NCBI RefSeq assembly: GCF_019578655.1
Contig: NC_063259.1
Span: 62,001-126,000 of the forward strand
Direction of reading: 5' to 3'
Length of the DNA stretch: 64,000 nucleotides
DNA from: Ricinus communis
Taxonomy: Eukaryota; Streptophyta; Magnoliopsida; Malpighiales; Euphorbiaceae
Shown piece after piece: positions 48,501-58,262 of the stretch (position 1 is the first letter of the stretch; every line of letters begins with the position of its first letter). A model generated the notes under the pieces. That model searched no databases, was not told the DNA's origin, and was given only the letters and a program-made list of their open reading frames with translations. Made by a program: the position numbers and the translations under genes.

Positions 48501-49054
48501 TGATACCACCAATATCATGACAATTTGTCCATCTTTTATAAACCTAAACAATTTCTTATGAGGCCAAGTTTGAGGTGTCAAATGTAAAAGTAAAGGCTTA
48601 TGGTCCGACCCAAGATCCTAAAGATGAATAATGCAAGCTTGAAGGAAGATAGTAGCCTATTCAGTATTGCATAAACCCCAGTCAATATGTTCCTAAACAT
48701 TTGCTACACCGGCTCTCCTATTTGTCTAAGTGCATGCTACCCAATGAAAAGGAATAACAATAAGTCCCAATTTATATATGAGTTGATTAAAACTATGATA
48801 CTTGTAATGTTGAAAGTTTGAATTACCTTTTTTATCAATAGACGATATCATAGCATTAAAATCACTAATCCATAAACAAGATTTGAGGTCCATATTACGA
48901 GCATAGGAGAAAATAAATTTCATTTGATTATTCCGAGTAGAAAGAGAACAACTAAGATAGCATATAAGAAAATCCCACATAGTACCAAAAGACACTTGAC
49001 AATGATAAAAATATTCTAACTTATGTACCTGCACTGTTATACCCACCCAAGCTA
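45508..49054 (-). pseudogene. LINE ORF2: endonuclease end, reverse transcriptase, RNase H
   Basis: The endonuclease end is at 49046-48726 (CLWISDFNAMISSIDKKG). The RT start at 48450-47995 has CSWLRLGDSNTGLFHAAVAQ. 47694-47509 has NHSAFTAGRLIINNILVCHE and LKMDMAKAYDKLE. 47499-46948 has QRDDPLSPLLFLLCAKGLSH and the active site NLLFDDDAMFF, where the usual F-A-D-D is F-D-D-D. The linker at 46787-46497 has GGMGFKNMHEINIVLLAKQAW. RNase H lies at 45960-45508 (DEDFIKVNFDASC). Several frames are used, with stops between them. Confidence 0.75.
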
Positions 49055-49062
49055 ATGTTATC

Positions 49063-50550
49063 TGATGGGTGCTACTCGTGTTAGCTACAATCTAAGGCAG
49101 CGTACCTATCGATGCAGTCTAGCACTAATGGCGAGTATCAAGGTCGTATTCCTCGGAAAAGCGAAAGCCCAGAGTTACTCCTTTGTTCTTTGTTATATTA
49201 ACCTAAAATGGATGATGAATAAATTCTAAACTAACTATTAACTACAAGCTAAGTCCTAAGGGAGATGCAAAAGTGATTGATAAACGAAATAATCAAGACA
49301 AGAAGAAAAACCCAAAGGGAATCTAAACTAGTTGGCATCCGAACAAAAGATAAAGGATCGGTGAGTCTAATTATGCTACCCGTGGATGAATTCTTAACCG
49401 AATTCGATTTCTCTCTCGAGATAACCGAATTCCTAAACCTAATAACCTAAAGTTGGAATCTCTTCCTAACGATTGATTCTTAAATTAGCATTAAGCTTTA
49501 ATCCGCCTCTATTAAGCTTTGTTAATTCTTAATCCGGCTAGTTAATTATCCTTATCTCTAAGCGATTATTAACCAGTTCTTGCTATTCAAAATTCCAATT
49601 GCCAAACGAATTTCTCAATCTCATAAAGCAATCTAAACATCACAATTCACAACGTCTCATGAATAATGCATAATCTTATTAATACTGAAAACAAGAAGAA
49701 TACAAAACCAACTCAAACAATCCAACAATATAATATCAAGCCAACATAGTAAAGAAATCCTAATGGATTAAATCAGTCTAGCTAAACATGTTCATGTTTA
49801 AAACAATCTAGGAAATCAATTACAATGAAAGAATAATGAAAATAAAACATATACACCCTTTTCTCTCGAATTGGATGAACAGCTCCAAATCTGAATCTAC
49901 ACTTTGATTAATCTCCCAAACTGCCTCTTGAATTGCTTCCACTACTGTTTTGCACTCGGAACCTTGCGATTTCGGGATTCTTACTCCCCGCAACTCTCTT
50001 GCACTCAATCTGCAAAATCGAACCAGCCGTGGCTCTATGTCACTTCTTCCCTCTCTCCTTTCTAAGAAAAATTTATTTTTCTTATATATTTAACTCAAGA
50101 CGGCCGTGTTCGTCAGGCCGTCGACTACCAAGTCCAGCCGAAATCGTGGATCTCACTAAGTAGGGTTTCACCACGGCCGTGTTTCTCCCCGTGTTGGCCA
50201 CCACGGGCCGTGGTTGCTCCCTGTTATCCACCACGGGCCGTGTTGAAGGCCGTGGTGGCTACTAAACCGTGCCCAAAGTGCCAATTTCAAGAATCAAGCG
50301 ATGGTTGAGCACGGCCGAGTCCGTGCCGTGCTCAATGTATGCATTGCGGGCTCTTGTCCGATCTTGGTGAATTCTCGTCCGTTTCCACACGTATTGATCT
50401 ATAATTGCTTAAACACCGATGATGGTCCTATAAATGTTTCTGAAATGCAAAAGAACATAAAACACGGGTGATCTGGGAATAAAAGCACAATAATTGCTAA
50501 GAACATACGCAATAATATGCAAGCAAATATGTGTAAAACAATGCTCATCA
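49063..50550 (-). repeat. 3' LTR of element B
   Basis: U3 includes repeated CACGGCCGTG/ACGGGCCGTGTT motifs (about 50098-50330). A TATA-like TTAAATATATAAG lies on the minus strand at about 50078-50092. Differences from the 5' LTR are mostly 1-10-base indels. Confidence 0.85.
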
Positions 50551-50566
50551 AATTACCCCACACTTA
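50551..50566 (-). promoter_or_regulatory. Polypurine tract of element B
   Basis: Minus-strand TAAGTGTGGGGTAATT immediately before the 3' LTR, as in element A. Confidence 0.75.
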
Positions 50567-52441
50567 AGCCATTGCTTGTCCTCAAGCAATTAACAACTCA
50601 CCTCATAAAACTACAGTTAGCAACTCCTTTCAGTTTATGCCCCTAGTCCACAACAGAGAGTATTCAACACATCTCAAAGGATACTCAATCATAAATCAAA
50701 TTACAAATCATTAACAAAGAATGGAAATAATATTAATGCATGAGTAACTTAAATGATAACTCAACACAAACATCATGAACCAATGCCTCACAGGGATCAC
50801 TCAAGTCGCTCAAAGTGTATATTAGGTGAATAACAAATCCCTCAAAGCAAATGCACAAGACCCGCTCACCATAAGCTTGCTCATAAATCATATCTTCGCC
50901 ATCGCGGAATAAGTAAATACCAAAATCAAAGGGTCTTTACCAAGGTTGAAATGGGGCTAAGGTAAAGGTACGAAGATTTGGATAGAAGTGTGAAAGTGCT
51001 GGAATTCGTGCAATAAACAATAGTATATGCTCAAAGGATTAAATGCCTAAGATCACAAAAACAATCATTCACTAAAATCCCTACTTCATAGAATAACGCT
51101 CGCAAATGCTCTAAATCCAATAAAAAGATAAATAATTAAAGAGATTTGTTTATTATATATTCTTTTTTTTTCTTCTTCTTCTTTTTTTTTTTTTTTTTTT
51201 TTTATAATAATGAACTAGCAGCTTATTAGCGACCGCTGAATACAACTCGAATAAACATAAAGAATAACAAATACAATTTGGATTAAAGGGAGCATTTAAA
51301 ATATCAAAAAGATTTAGTGAATTTACCAACATAGCAACTAGCATTTTAATCCCACATAAAGTTGAATAAATCACAGAAAGAAATTCCAGCATAAGGGTAA
51401 AGGAAAGATAAATGTAAAGAATGGTATAATTGAAGTGTATAGGTGTAGATTATGAAGAAAAGGTTAAGGCTCAAAAACTGGCTAACTAATGGAAACATAA
51501 GGTGATAGGCTTTTGGTCAAATGTGGTGAATCCTAAATCGCCCAAATCATCTCATGGTATTTGCAATATTCATGTAACTTCAACACGCATTACAAAGCAA
51601 GTTCTAGAAGCAAAGTTAAGTACAATGCACACTCAAACAAGAAATATAAAGAGCATAAGTATAATGAATGCTCAACTGGCTCAAAATCTCACTTTCAGGT
51701 GTGGTATTAGGTGCAGTTGGTTCGCAACATCATTAATTGAATCATTACTTAAGAAACACATGCATATGATATTATCAACGTTCTAAGTTAAAATTCGACA
51801 ATTCGAAAAAATAATTAAATAACATCGGTCTAACCCGGCAGGGTTGATGTGTAAAACACCATAAATTATTTTCCAAGGACAATGAACAACAAAGAAAAGT
51901 AACTACAATTCTATAAATCAAGTCATCAATCAGCTCAAAAATAGCATACTCAAGTGCATAAAAACACAGTGTCCTAACATCCCCTAAAAATACACAACAC
52001 CTAGCCATAGCAATTTCAGATATATTAAAAATCCATATGAGAGATTAAGGTTTACCCATAAGCACCCCACACTTGAAGAACACACTGTCCTCAGTGTAAA
52101 ATGTTATGGATACCCCGCATGGAATGCTCAACTAAGAGAACAAAGGCAATATAATCCAAGTGCATGACATGTATGAAAAATAAAGTAAATAAATGCGGAA
52201 AAATAAAAGATCTAGGGATCGCCTGATCATCCATCGAGGCCGATGTCAGGAAATTCGAGTGCCTCCTCGGTAGAATCTAAAAGTAATAAAATAAAGAAAT
52301 AAAATCGAAACTGAAAATATGAAAACTAAAACTAATAAAATGTTTCAAAACAAAAGGTTAAAATATTAAAGATTAAAGATAAAGTTTGGGGTGCCTCTCA
52401 AAAGCGCTTCTTTTTTATGTGATGAGTCTTTTTAGCTGGAC
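50567..52441 (-). other. Non-coding 3' interior of element B
   Basis: No coding region recognised. It contains a long poly(T)/(CTT) run (51162-51203) and a segment like element A 39840-39880 (about 52060-52095). The envelope-like ORF and motif cluster of element A are absent here. Confidence 0.6.
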
Positions 52442-52795
52442 TCATGGTGAAAAGCAAACGGTGGGGATTGGCGACCATCCATCCTTCTTCCAAGCAAATG
52501 GCTTCAAATATCCGCTTAGAGGGATAATCGTCAACTTCCTCTTCCCGACAGTCAAGCAAGCTGCCAGTATGATGGGCAAAACTCGCTCCTCATATATTTG
52601 CACATAGTCATGATGCTCTATGGGCTCTTCCAATTTGAAAGCTAGAGTTTCAACAATTGGAAGGATCGATGGTTGGGCAATCTCTTCAGGAGTGTCAATG
52701 GTTTTCTTTAGTCCCTGGCTTGGTTCACTTGCTAGAAGAAACTCGAGCTCCTCCAAGACTTCTTCATTGGATAACTCGTGCTCATCTTCCATCAT
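52442..52795 (-). CDS. Short conserved ORF of element B (117 aa)
   Basis: Same protein as element A 36728-37033 with 16 more codons ending KKDGWSPIPTVCFSP. It is in frame with and directly downstream of the gag-end ORF, separated by TAA (52805-52807) and three codons. Acidic, no membrane segment; the resemblance to an Athila pol linker (ERVLPIILAACLTV) is weak. Both copies keep it open over at least 101 codons. Confidence 0.5.
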   Translation of the reverse strand: MMEDEHELSNEEVLEELEFLLASEPSQGLKKTIDTPEEIAQPSILPIVETLAFKLEEPIEHHDYVQIYEERVLPIILAACLTVGKRKLTIIPLSGYLKPFAWKKDGWSPIPTVCFSP

Positions 52796-52804
52796 CGAAG
52801 GGAC

Positions 52805-53599
52805 TTATGGAAAATCTACCAACAATTCCTCTAACTGCAACTCAGCATCATCAACTGTACATTCCTGTTGATAGTCTTTCAGAGGGATCATGTTTGCCTC
52901 TTCCTTTTCTGGTTCTATCTCCATGTTCAAAGAGTCGTCTTGCACATAAGCATCATCGTCAAACATAATAGATAAACCAGAAAAATTCTCACCTGAACGC
53001 AAAGTGATGGCGCTCAAATGTTCCTCGGATTCAGCAGCGTTTGATGGAGTTCTCAATTGCTCTTCCGCTAGTAACTTGAAGATTAAGCCTACTTGATGCT
53101 CTATGTTGTTAATCGAGGCTTGTTGATCTTCAAGTATCCTCTCTGTTTGTTGGAATCTTTCCTCAAGACTTGTTATGAACCTCATCATCAGCTCCTCTGA
53201 CACTAAATCTTCATCTTGAGTTGAAGGTGCAACATTAGGCTGCTGATGTAGTTGCTGAATTCCTAGTGGTTCTTGGCCATCTAAGCTCCATCCAAAGGGT
53301 GAATGAGTACTCCACTCTTGATTATAGGTGCTTCCATATGAGTCACTTGGCCAATTGCCCGTATAATTCACTTGTTCACAGTTATAAGAATAAGGAGTAA
53401 AATCACTGCACAATGGAAAATCATTACTCAAATGTAAACCACAACAAAATTCATAAAAAACTTGAGATGAAAGGATAGGAGTGGAGAGTTGATCAGTAGC
53501 CCTGCAAAACGATTCCACCCGGGCATCCCAATTTTTAGCACTCTCTTGGTTCCTATTCTCTTTTTCCAATGCGTCGTACAAAGATTTTGAGTTTAGCAT
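52805..53599 (-). CDS. Gag C-terminal ORF of element B (264 aa), intact
   Basis: MLNSKSLYDALEKENRNQES start, 264 codons to TAA. Same architecture as element A: zinc-knuckle region, VNYTGNWPSDSYGSTYNQEW segment, coiled coil around EERFQQTERILEDQQASIN, HLSAITLRSGENF boundary motif, acidic tail. The knuckle is damaged (first and last Cys replaced: YEFCCGLHLSNDF), so nucleic-acid binding by that motif is doubtful. The capsid domain is missing. Confidence 0.65.
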   Translation of the reverse strand: MLNSKSLYDALEKENRNQESAKNWDARVESFCRATDQLSTPILSSQVFYEFCCGLHLSNDFPLCSDFTPYSYNCEQVNYTGNWPSDSYGSTYNQEWSTHSPFGWSLDGQEPLGIQQLHQQPNVAPSTQDEDLVSEELMMRFITSLEERFQQTERILEDQQASINNIEHQVGLIFKLLAEEQLRTPSNAAESEEHLSAITLRSGENFSGLSIMFDDDAYVQDDSLNMEIEPEKEEANMIPLKDYQQECTVDDAELQLEELLVDFP

Positions 53600-53762
53600 T
53601 GAACCTCCTTATCATTCACTATCTGAATCATAAACTTAAGCTAAATAAATATGTACAAATAAAATAAAATAAATAAATAAATAAAAATAAAAATCATAAA
53701 ATAATAAGAAAGAAAAAAATGGCTAAATTAACAAATAGCAAATTTCACTCTAGTTTTTAAAC

Positions 53763-53784
53763 ATTCCCGTAGCAGCGCCAAAAC
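53763..53784 (-). promoter_or_regulatory. Primer-binding site region of element B, diverged
   Basis: Minus-strand AGTTTTGGCGCTGCTACGGG just inside the 5' LTR; differs from element A at the CCATTGCCGG core. Confidence 0.55.
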
Positions 53785-53785
53785 T

Positions 53786-55273
53786 TGATGGGTGCTACTC
53801 GTGTTAGCTACAATCTAAGGCGGTGTACCTATCGATGCGATCCTAGCACTAATGGCGAGTATCAAGGTCGTATTCCTCGGAAAGCGAAAGCCCGAGTTAC
53901 TCCTTTGTTCTTTTTATATTAACCTAAAATGGATGATGAATAAATTCTAAACTAACTATTAACTACAAGCTAAGTCCTAAGGGAGATGCAAGAGTGATTG
54001 ATAAACGAAATAATCAAGACAAGAAGAAAAACCCAAAGGGAATCTAAACTAGTTGGCATCCGAACAAAAGATAAAGGATCGGTGAGTCTAATTATGCTAC
54101 CCGTGATCGAATTCTTAATCAATTCGGTTTCTCTCTCGAGATAACCGAATTCCTAAACCTAATAACCTAAAGTTGGAATCTCTTCCTAACGATTGATTCT
54201 TAAATTAGCATTAAGCTTTAATCCGCCTCTATTAAGCTTTGTTAATTCTTAATCCGGCTAGTTAATTATCCTTATCTCTAAGCGATTATTAACCAGTTCT
54301 TGCTATTCAAAATTCCAATTGCCAAACGGATTTCTCAATCTCATAAAGCAATCTAAACATCACAATTCACAATGTCTCATGAATAATGCATAATCTTATT
54401 AATCACCGAAAACAAGAAGAATACAAAACCAACTCAAACAATCCAACAATATAATATCAAGCCAACATAGTAAAGAAATCCCGAATGGATTAAATCAGTC
54501 TAGCTAAACATGTTCATGTTTAAAACAATCTAGGAAATCAATTACAATGAAAGAATAATGAAAATAAAACATGTACACCCTTTTCTCTCGAATTGGATGA
54601 ACGTACTCCAAACTGGATCTACACTTTGATTAATCTCCCAAACTGCCTCTTGAATTGCTTCCACTATCGTTTTGCACTCGGAACCTTGCGATTCCGGGAT
54701 TCTTACTCCCATGACTCTCTCGCACTCAATCGTGCAAAATCGAACCAGTCGCGAGGGCTCTATGTCACTTCTTCCCTCTCTCCTTTCTAAGAAAAAATCA
54801 TTTTTCTTATATATTTAACTCGACGGCCGTGTTCAAGGCCGTCTTGGTCAAGACGAAGTCCAGCCGGGCCGTCTTTGAAACTGTGGATCTCACCAAGTAG
54901 GGTTTCACCACGGCCGTGTTTCTCCCCGTGTTGCTCCCCGTGTTATCCACCACAGGCCGTGCTGAAGGCCGTGGTGGCTACAGAAATCGTGCCCAAAGTG
55001 CCAATTTCAAGAATCAAAGCCAATGGTTGAGCACGGCCAGAGTCCAGGCCGTGCTCAATGTATGCATTGCGGGCTCTTGTCCGATCTTGGTGAATTCTCG
55101 TCCGTTTCCACACGTATTGATCTATAATTGCTTAAACACCGATGATGGTCCTATAAATGTTCCTGAAATGCAAAAGAACATAAAACACGGGTGATCTAGG
55201 AATAAAAGCACAATAATTGCTAAGAACATACGCAATAATATGCAAGCAAATATGTGTAAAACTATGCTCATCA
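53786..55273 (-). repeat. 5' LTR of element B
   Basis: Minus-strand start TGATGAGCATAG at 55273. Shares R-U5-like sequence with element A but has its own U3. Confidence 0.85.
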
Positions 55274-56734
55274 ATGTTATCCCACCTGAAAATCTAATAG
55301 GATTTAAAATTTCATAATTTGAGAAACCACAGGATCTTAATACTTTCCTAACATGGTGAGTAGTCTTTTTAGTTTCACAAAGAAAGATAAAATTTAGGAA
55401 ATAAATTTAACCATCTCTTTAAAATGACAAATTGTCAGGGGTTTCCCAACTCCTTGACAATTCCAACTTAAAATCTTCATATTGGAAACTAGTGCCAAGT
55501 AGGGCTAGCTTGCTCCACCTCCTTAGGATCATTAAAAGAAAAGTGGCTGGTCTTGACCTTTGGTTCGGTTAAGCTAGTATCTAGTTCAATGCTTTGCTTG
55601 CAAGGTACTTGGGAAGAGATACCAATGATGAAGTGACTATTCCAAAACTACGGGATCGATGCTTCCATTTCCTTGTAGAAATCACAGTCTCAGAATTTTA
55701 CAGCGAGTTATTGTAGAAAATAGATGTTGCAAGGCAAGGCCAGGTGAGCCTTCTATTATCTAGATTGAAGATTATGTTCCATAATGGCCTTGATAAAAAG
55801 AAGGCCCAAGAAGAAAGGTCCACCTAAGAGAGATTGAAATGAGTTAGAAGTTGGGGTCACCTGGATGTAATTCTGACATGCATGCAAGACTGGATTTACT
55901 TGTCCTCTCATACCCCATTGACGTGATTGTTACATCAGTCATGATTGCCATCTGTCCACCAATCGTGCCATTTGGAACTATAATAGTAGGCTGAGTAAGA
56001 AACAAGTCTTCTTTTTGGTTGAGTGTGACTGTAGCAATCCCTGTAGTATGCAAGCTTGAAAGATACTTGTGTTGTGGATTCAGAGATATGGTAAATGAAG
56101 AAGCAGGGCATTTTCCTTGATCAACAGTTAAAACATGAGAAACATTAGTACTTACTAGCTGACCATGAGCACTTTCAGAAAACCCTTGAGTCTTCATTCC
56201 TATATGAGAAAATAGTTCTTGAAGCCATGTAGCATAATTTGGCAATCTGTCCTATAATACCACATAAGTGGCAAATATTCGGAGGTTTTTCAAACTGAAA
56301 TGGACACCAGCTTTCTGTAGTTTGCTCTCCTTTTAGTTTGAACCCTTTGGGCAGAGGATGATGTATAAGAGCATTGATCCTCAATCTCATGTATTTAGCA
56401 TATAGACCTCCTTGCAAACCTCAAAAGGCAACTTCTAGAAAACTTTCGAAAGAAGCCCCAATCTTCATTGCATTAGCCTTAGTAATTTGACTAAAGGGAA
56501 GATTCTTTAGTTGAACCCAAAAGGGTGATAAACATAAATCCACTTCAAACAATACTTTATCTTCTGACCATAGTTGAATATTGATTATTTGGTGTTGCAC
56601 TAGCCAAGATCTACCAGCTAGAATCGTAGTATAATCCTTTGTATCTTTAAAGTGAAATAAGAAGAGATCTCGACTAAGCTTGGTTATCGAAAGAGAATAA
56701 GTTAGTCTCCATGCAGCCGTTATTGCTTCCTGGA

Positions 56735-57217
56735 TAGACCTGTTCATGGGTCGAGCCTAGGCGGGCTCGGGCCGGGCCTGACTTTATTTTGAACAAGCCC
56801 GAGCCCGAAATTTTTAAAAGCAGGCTTGGCCCTACCAATTGTTAAACCCAAATACTGGATCGGGTCAGGCGGGTTCGGTCGGGCTTGGGCGGGTTCGGGT
56901 CGGGCTTGAGTTTAGTTTTATTTAAATATATTATTAATAACAATAAAATTATGAACAAAAATAATAGGTAGCTAAGTGGTATGTAACACTTAATTATAAG
57001 TTGAAGGCCACAGGTTCGAATGCCAGGTATGACATAGTTTTTTTCTAACTAAACTAGACATCGGGCCGGGCCGGACTTGGATTTTTATGAAAATTCCAAG
57101 CCCGGCCCGAAAAATCAAGGCTTTTATGGATTCGGGTCGGGCCGGGCTTGTACACAAAAATTGTTGTCCAAGCCCGGCGAGGGCCTAGGCGGGTACCCAG
57201 GCCCATGAACCGGTCTA
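56735..57217. mobile_element. hAT-like MITE (483 bp) inside the LINE
   Basis: Terminal inverted repeats start TAGACCTGTTCATGGG on the left and TAGACCGGTTCATGGG on the right (reverse complement). They are flanked by 8-bp duplications TTCCTGGA (56727-56734) and TTCCTAGA (57218-57225), one mismatch. The interior has many GGGCTTGGGC/CGGGCCGGGC words and a tRNA-like segment. No transposase. Confidence 0.8.
56969..57024 (+). promoter_or_regulatory. tRNA-like A box and B box within the MITE
   Basis: A box TAGCTAAGTGG (56969-56979) and B box GGTTCGAATGCC (57013-57024), 44 bases start to start, as in a tRNA. No acceptor stem or CCA context was recognised, so this is a tRNA-like pol III module rather than a working tRNA. 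Confidence 0.55.
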
Positions 57218-57430
57218 TTCCTAGATAACATGACTACTAAAAATTTTAGTGAAGTATACTTTACCAACTAGTTTTGACGATAGGGTTTCTCCTTCAGAAG
57301 TTTTAGGAGATAATTCTAGAACCAGGTCTTCACAGTGCAATTGTTGAGTTTGTTGGATCAACTCTTGTATGGAAATATCAGCATATTTCCAAATACAATT
57401 TGAAAAAGTATAAAAGGATAGAAGGAACAT

Positions 57431-58262
57431 AAAGACTAAAAATAATAAAAGTAAAATTTAAGAGAAAAAGATGTTAAAAGGACACACAAGAGAAATCTAT
57501 TTATTTGTAAACAAAACCTAAAGCATATTGTATTAGGTAAGCGAAATTTTAGGAATATGAAAGGATGGACAATAACTCCACTTCAATTAGGGACTAACTC
57601 CCAATTATTATCAGAGCTTCTCTCTCATCTTATCTTAGAGCTTCTCTCTCATCTCAATATTGGACATTTAGTAAAAACTGATACATTTTTCTTGAATAAT
57701 TGCTCTTTTAATGATTCACTTTATATAATTTTCTAATCTAATAATTTTTTATTTATTTAGTAAATTAAATTAATTTTATATTTTTTTAATAGATAAAAAT
57801 AAATGATTAATTTCAAAAATAATTTATTATGTGAGTAATAATTTTTTTATTTTTAACAATTCTAGATAGATTTTATTTTTATATAAATAATGTATTAAAA
57901 TATAAAATTGTTAAAAATAAAAAGATATTATTATTTATGTAATAAAATGTTTTTAAAAATTAAAATTAATATAGTAGATTTTAAATTATAATATTTTCTA
58001 TATGTGAAAGAGATTTATTTTTTTTAGTAGATAAATTTATTTTATTTTTATTTATTAAAAATAATATACAAGTAATTTAATTTATTAAATAGATAATATG
58101 CTATTAAATAAAAAAGTTGGGATAAAGTAAAAAAAAACATATAATTATCTAAACAAAATGATTAAAGGAGAGCTTCCTCTTTTAAAAAATACAACAATAT
58201 CACCAAAAGAAAAACATACAGGGGCAGTAGCAGAAGACCATCACAAGTGCGAGGAGACAAAA
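57431..58262. other. Intergenic region / promoter side of the aminoacylase gene
   Basis: A+T rich (about 57720-58140) with no gene recognised. The first part may hold the LINE 5' UTR. No clear TATA box could be singled out among many A+T runs. An ATG at 58158 is in frame with the next gene. Confidence 0.5.

Larger units (their letters stand above)
49055..55281 (-). mobile_element. Non-autonomous Tat/Athila-like LTR retrotransposon, element B
   Basis: LTRs at 49063-50550 (3') and 53786-55273 (5'), both 1488 bp, begin TGATGAGC and end CACCCATCA on the minus strand. The LINE sequence on both sides carries the same 8 bases ATGTTATC (49055-49062 and 55274-55281), longer than the usual 5-bp duplication. 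The 3.2-kb interior holds the gag-end ORF and the short second ORF also found in element A, but no RT, integrase or envelope-like ORF. The near-identical LTRs and intact gag ORF suggest a more recent insertion than A. Confidence 0.85.
45195..57430 (-). mobile_element. L1-type LINE, degenerate, split by element B and a MITE
   Basis: Reading on the minus strand: ORF1 (57430 to about 55844), endonuclease (about 55500-55282, then 49062-48720), reverse transcriptase (48450-46500), zinc-binding linker (46333-46142), RNase H (45960-45508) and an A-rich 3' end near 45195-45210. Excluding element B (49055-55281) and the MITE (56735-57217) the LINE is about 5.5 kb, full length for a plant L1. Many stops and frameshifts; inactive. 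Confidence 0.8.
55844..57430 (-). pseudogene. LINE ORF1 (DUF4283 / zinc knuckle), split by MITE
   Basis: The N-terminal part (57430-57221, IQELIQQTQQLHCEDLVLEL...LVGKVYFTK) continues across the MITE at 56747-56421 (SITKLSRDLFLFHFKDTKD, GRSWLVQHQIINIQLW), the DUF4283 domain of plant L1 ORF1. Next is 56417-56175 with the zinc knuckle CHLCGIIGQIAKLC, where the usual His is Gln, then 56245-55844, the C-terminal region. Frame changes separate the parts. Confidence 0.7.

Noticed and set aside
5524..51203. Simple repeats taken as a possible CRISPR-like array
   Set aside because: GAA, TA, TC and T runs are microsatellites without unique spacers, and this is a plant nuclear sequence.
54593..55194. 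Plus-strand ORFs in the 5' LTR of element B
   Set aside because: Antisense LTR sequence; not conserved between the two LTRs.
56969..57024. A genuine tRNA gene
   Set aside because: Only the two promoter boxes fit; no acceptor stem or anticodon arm could be recognised, and it sits inside a MITE.
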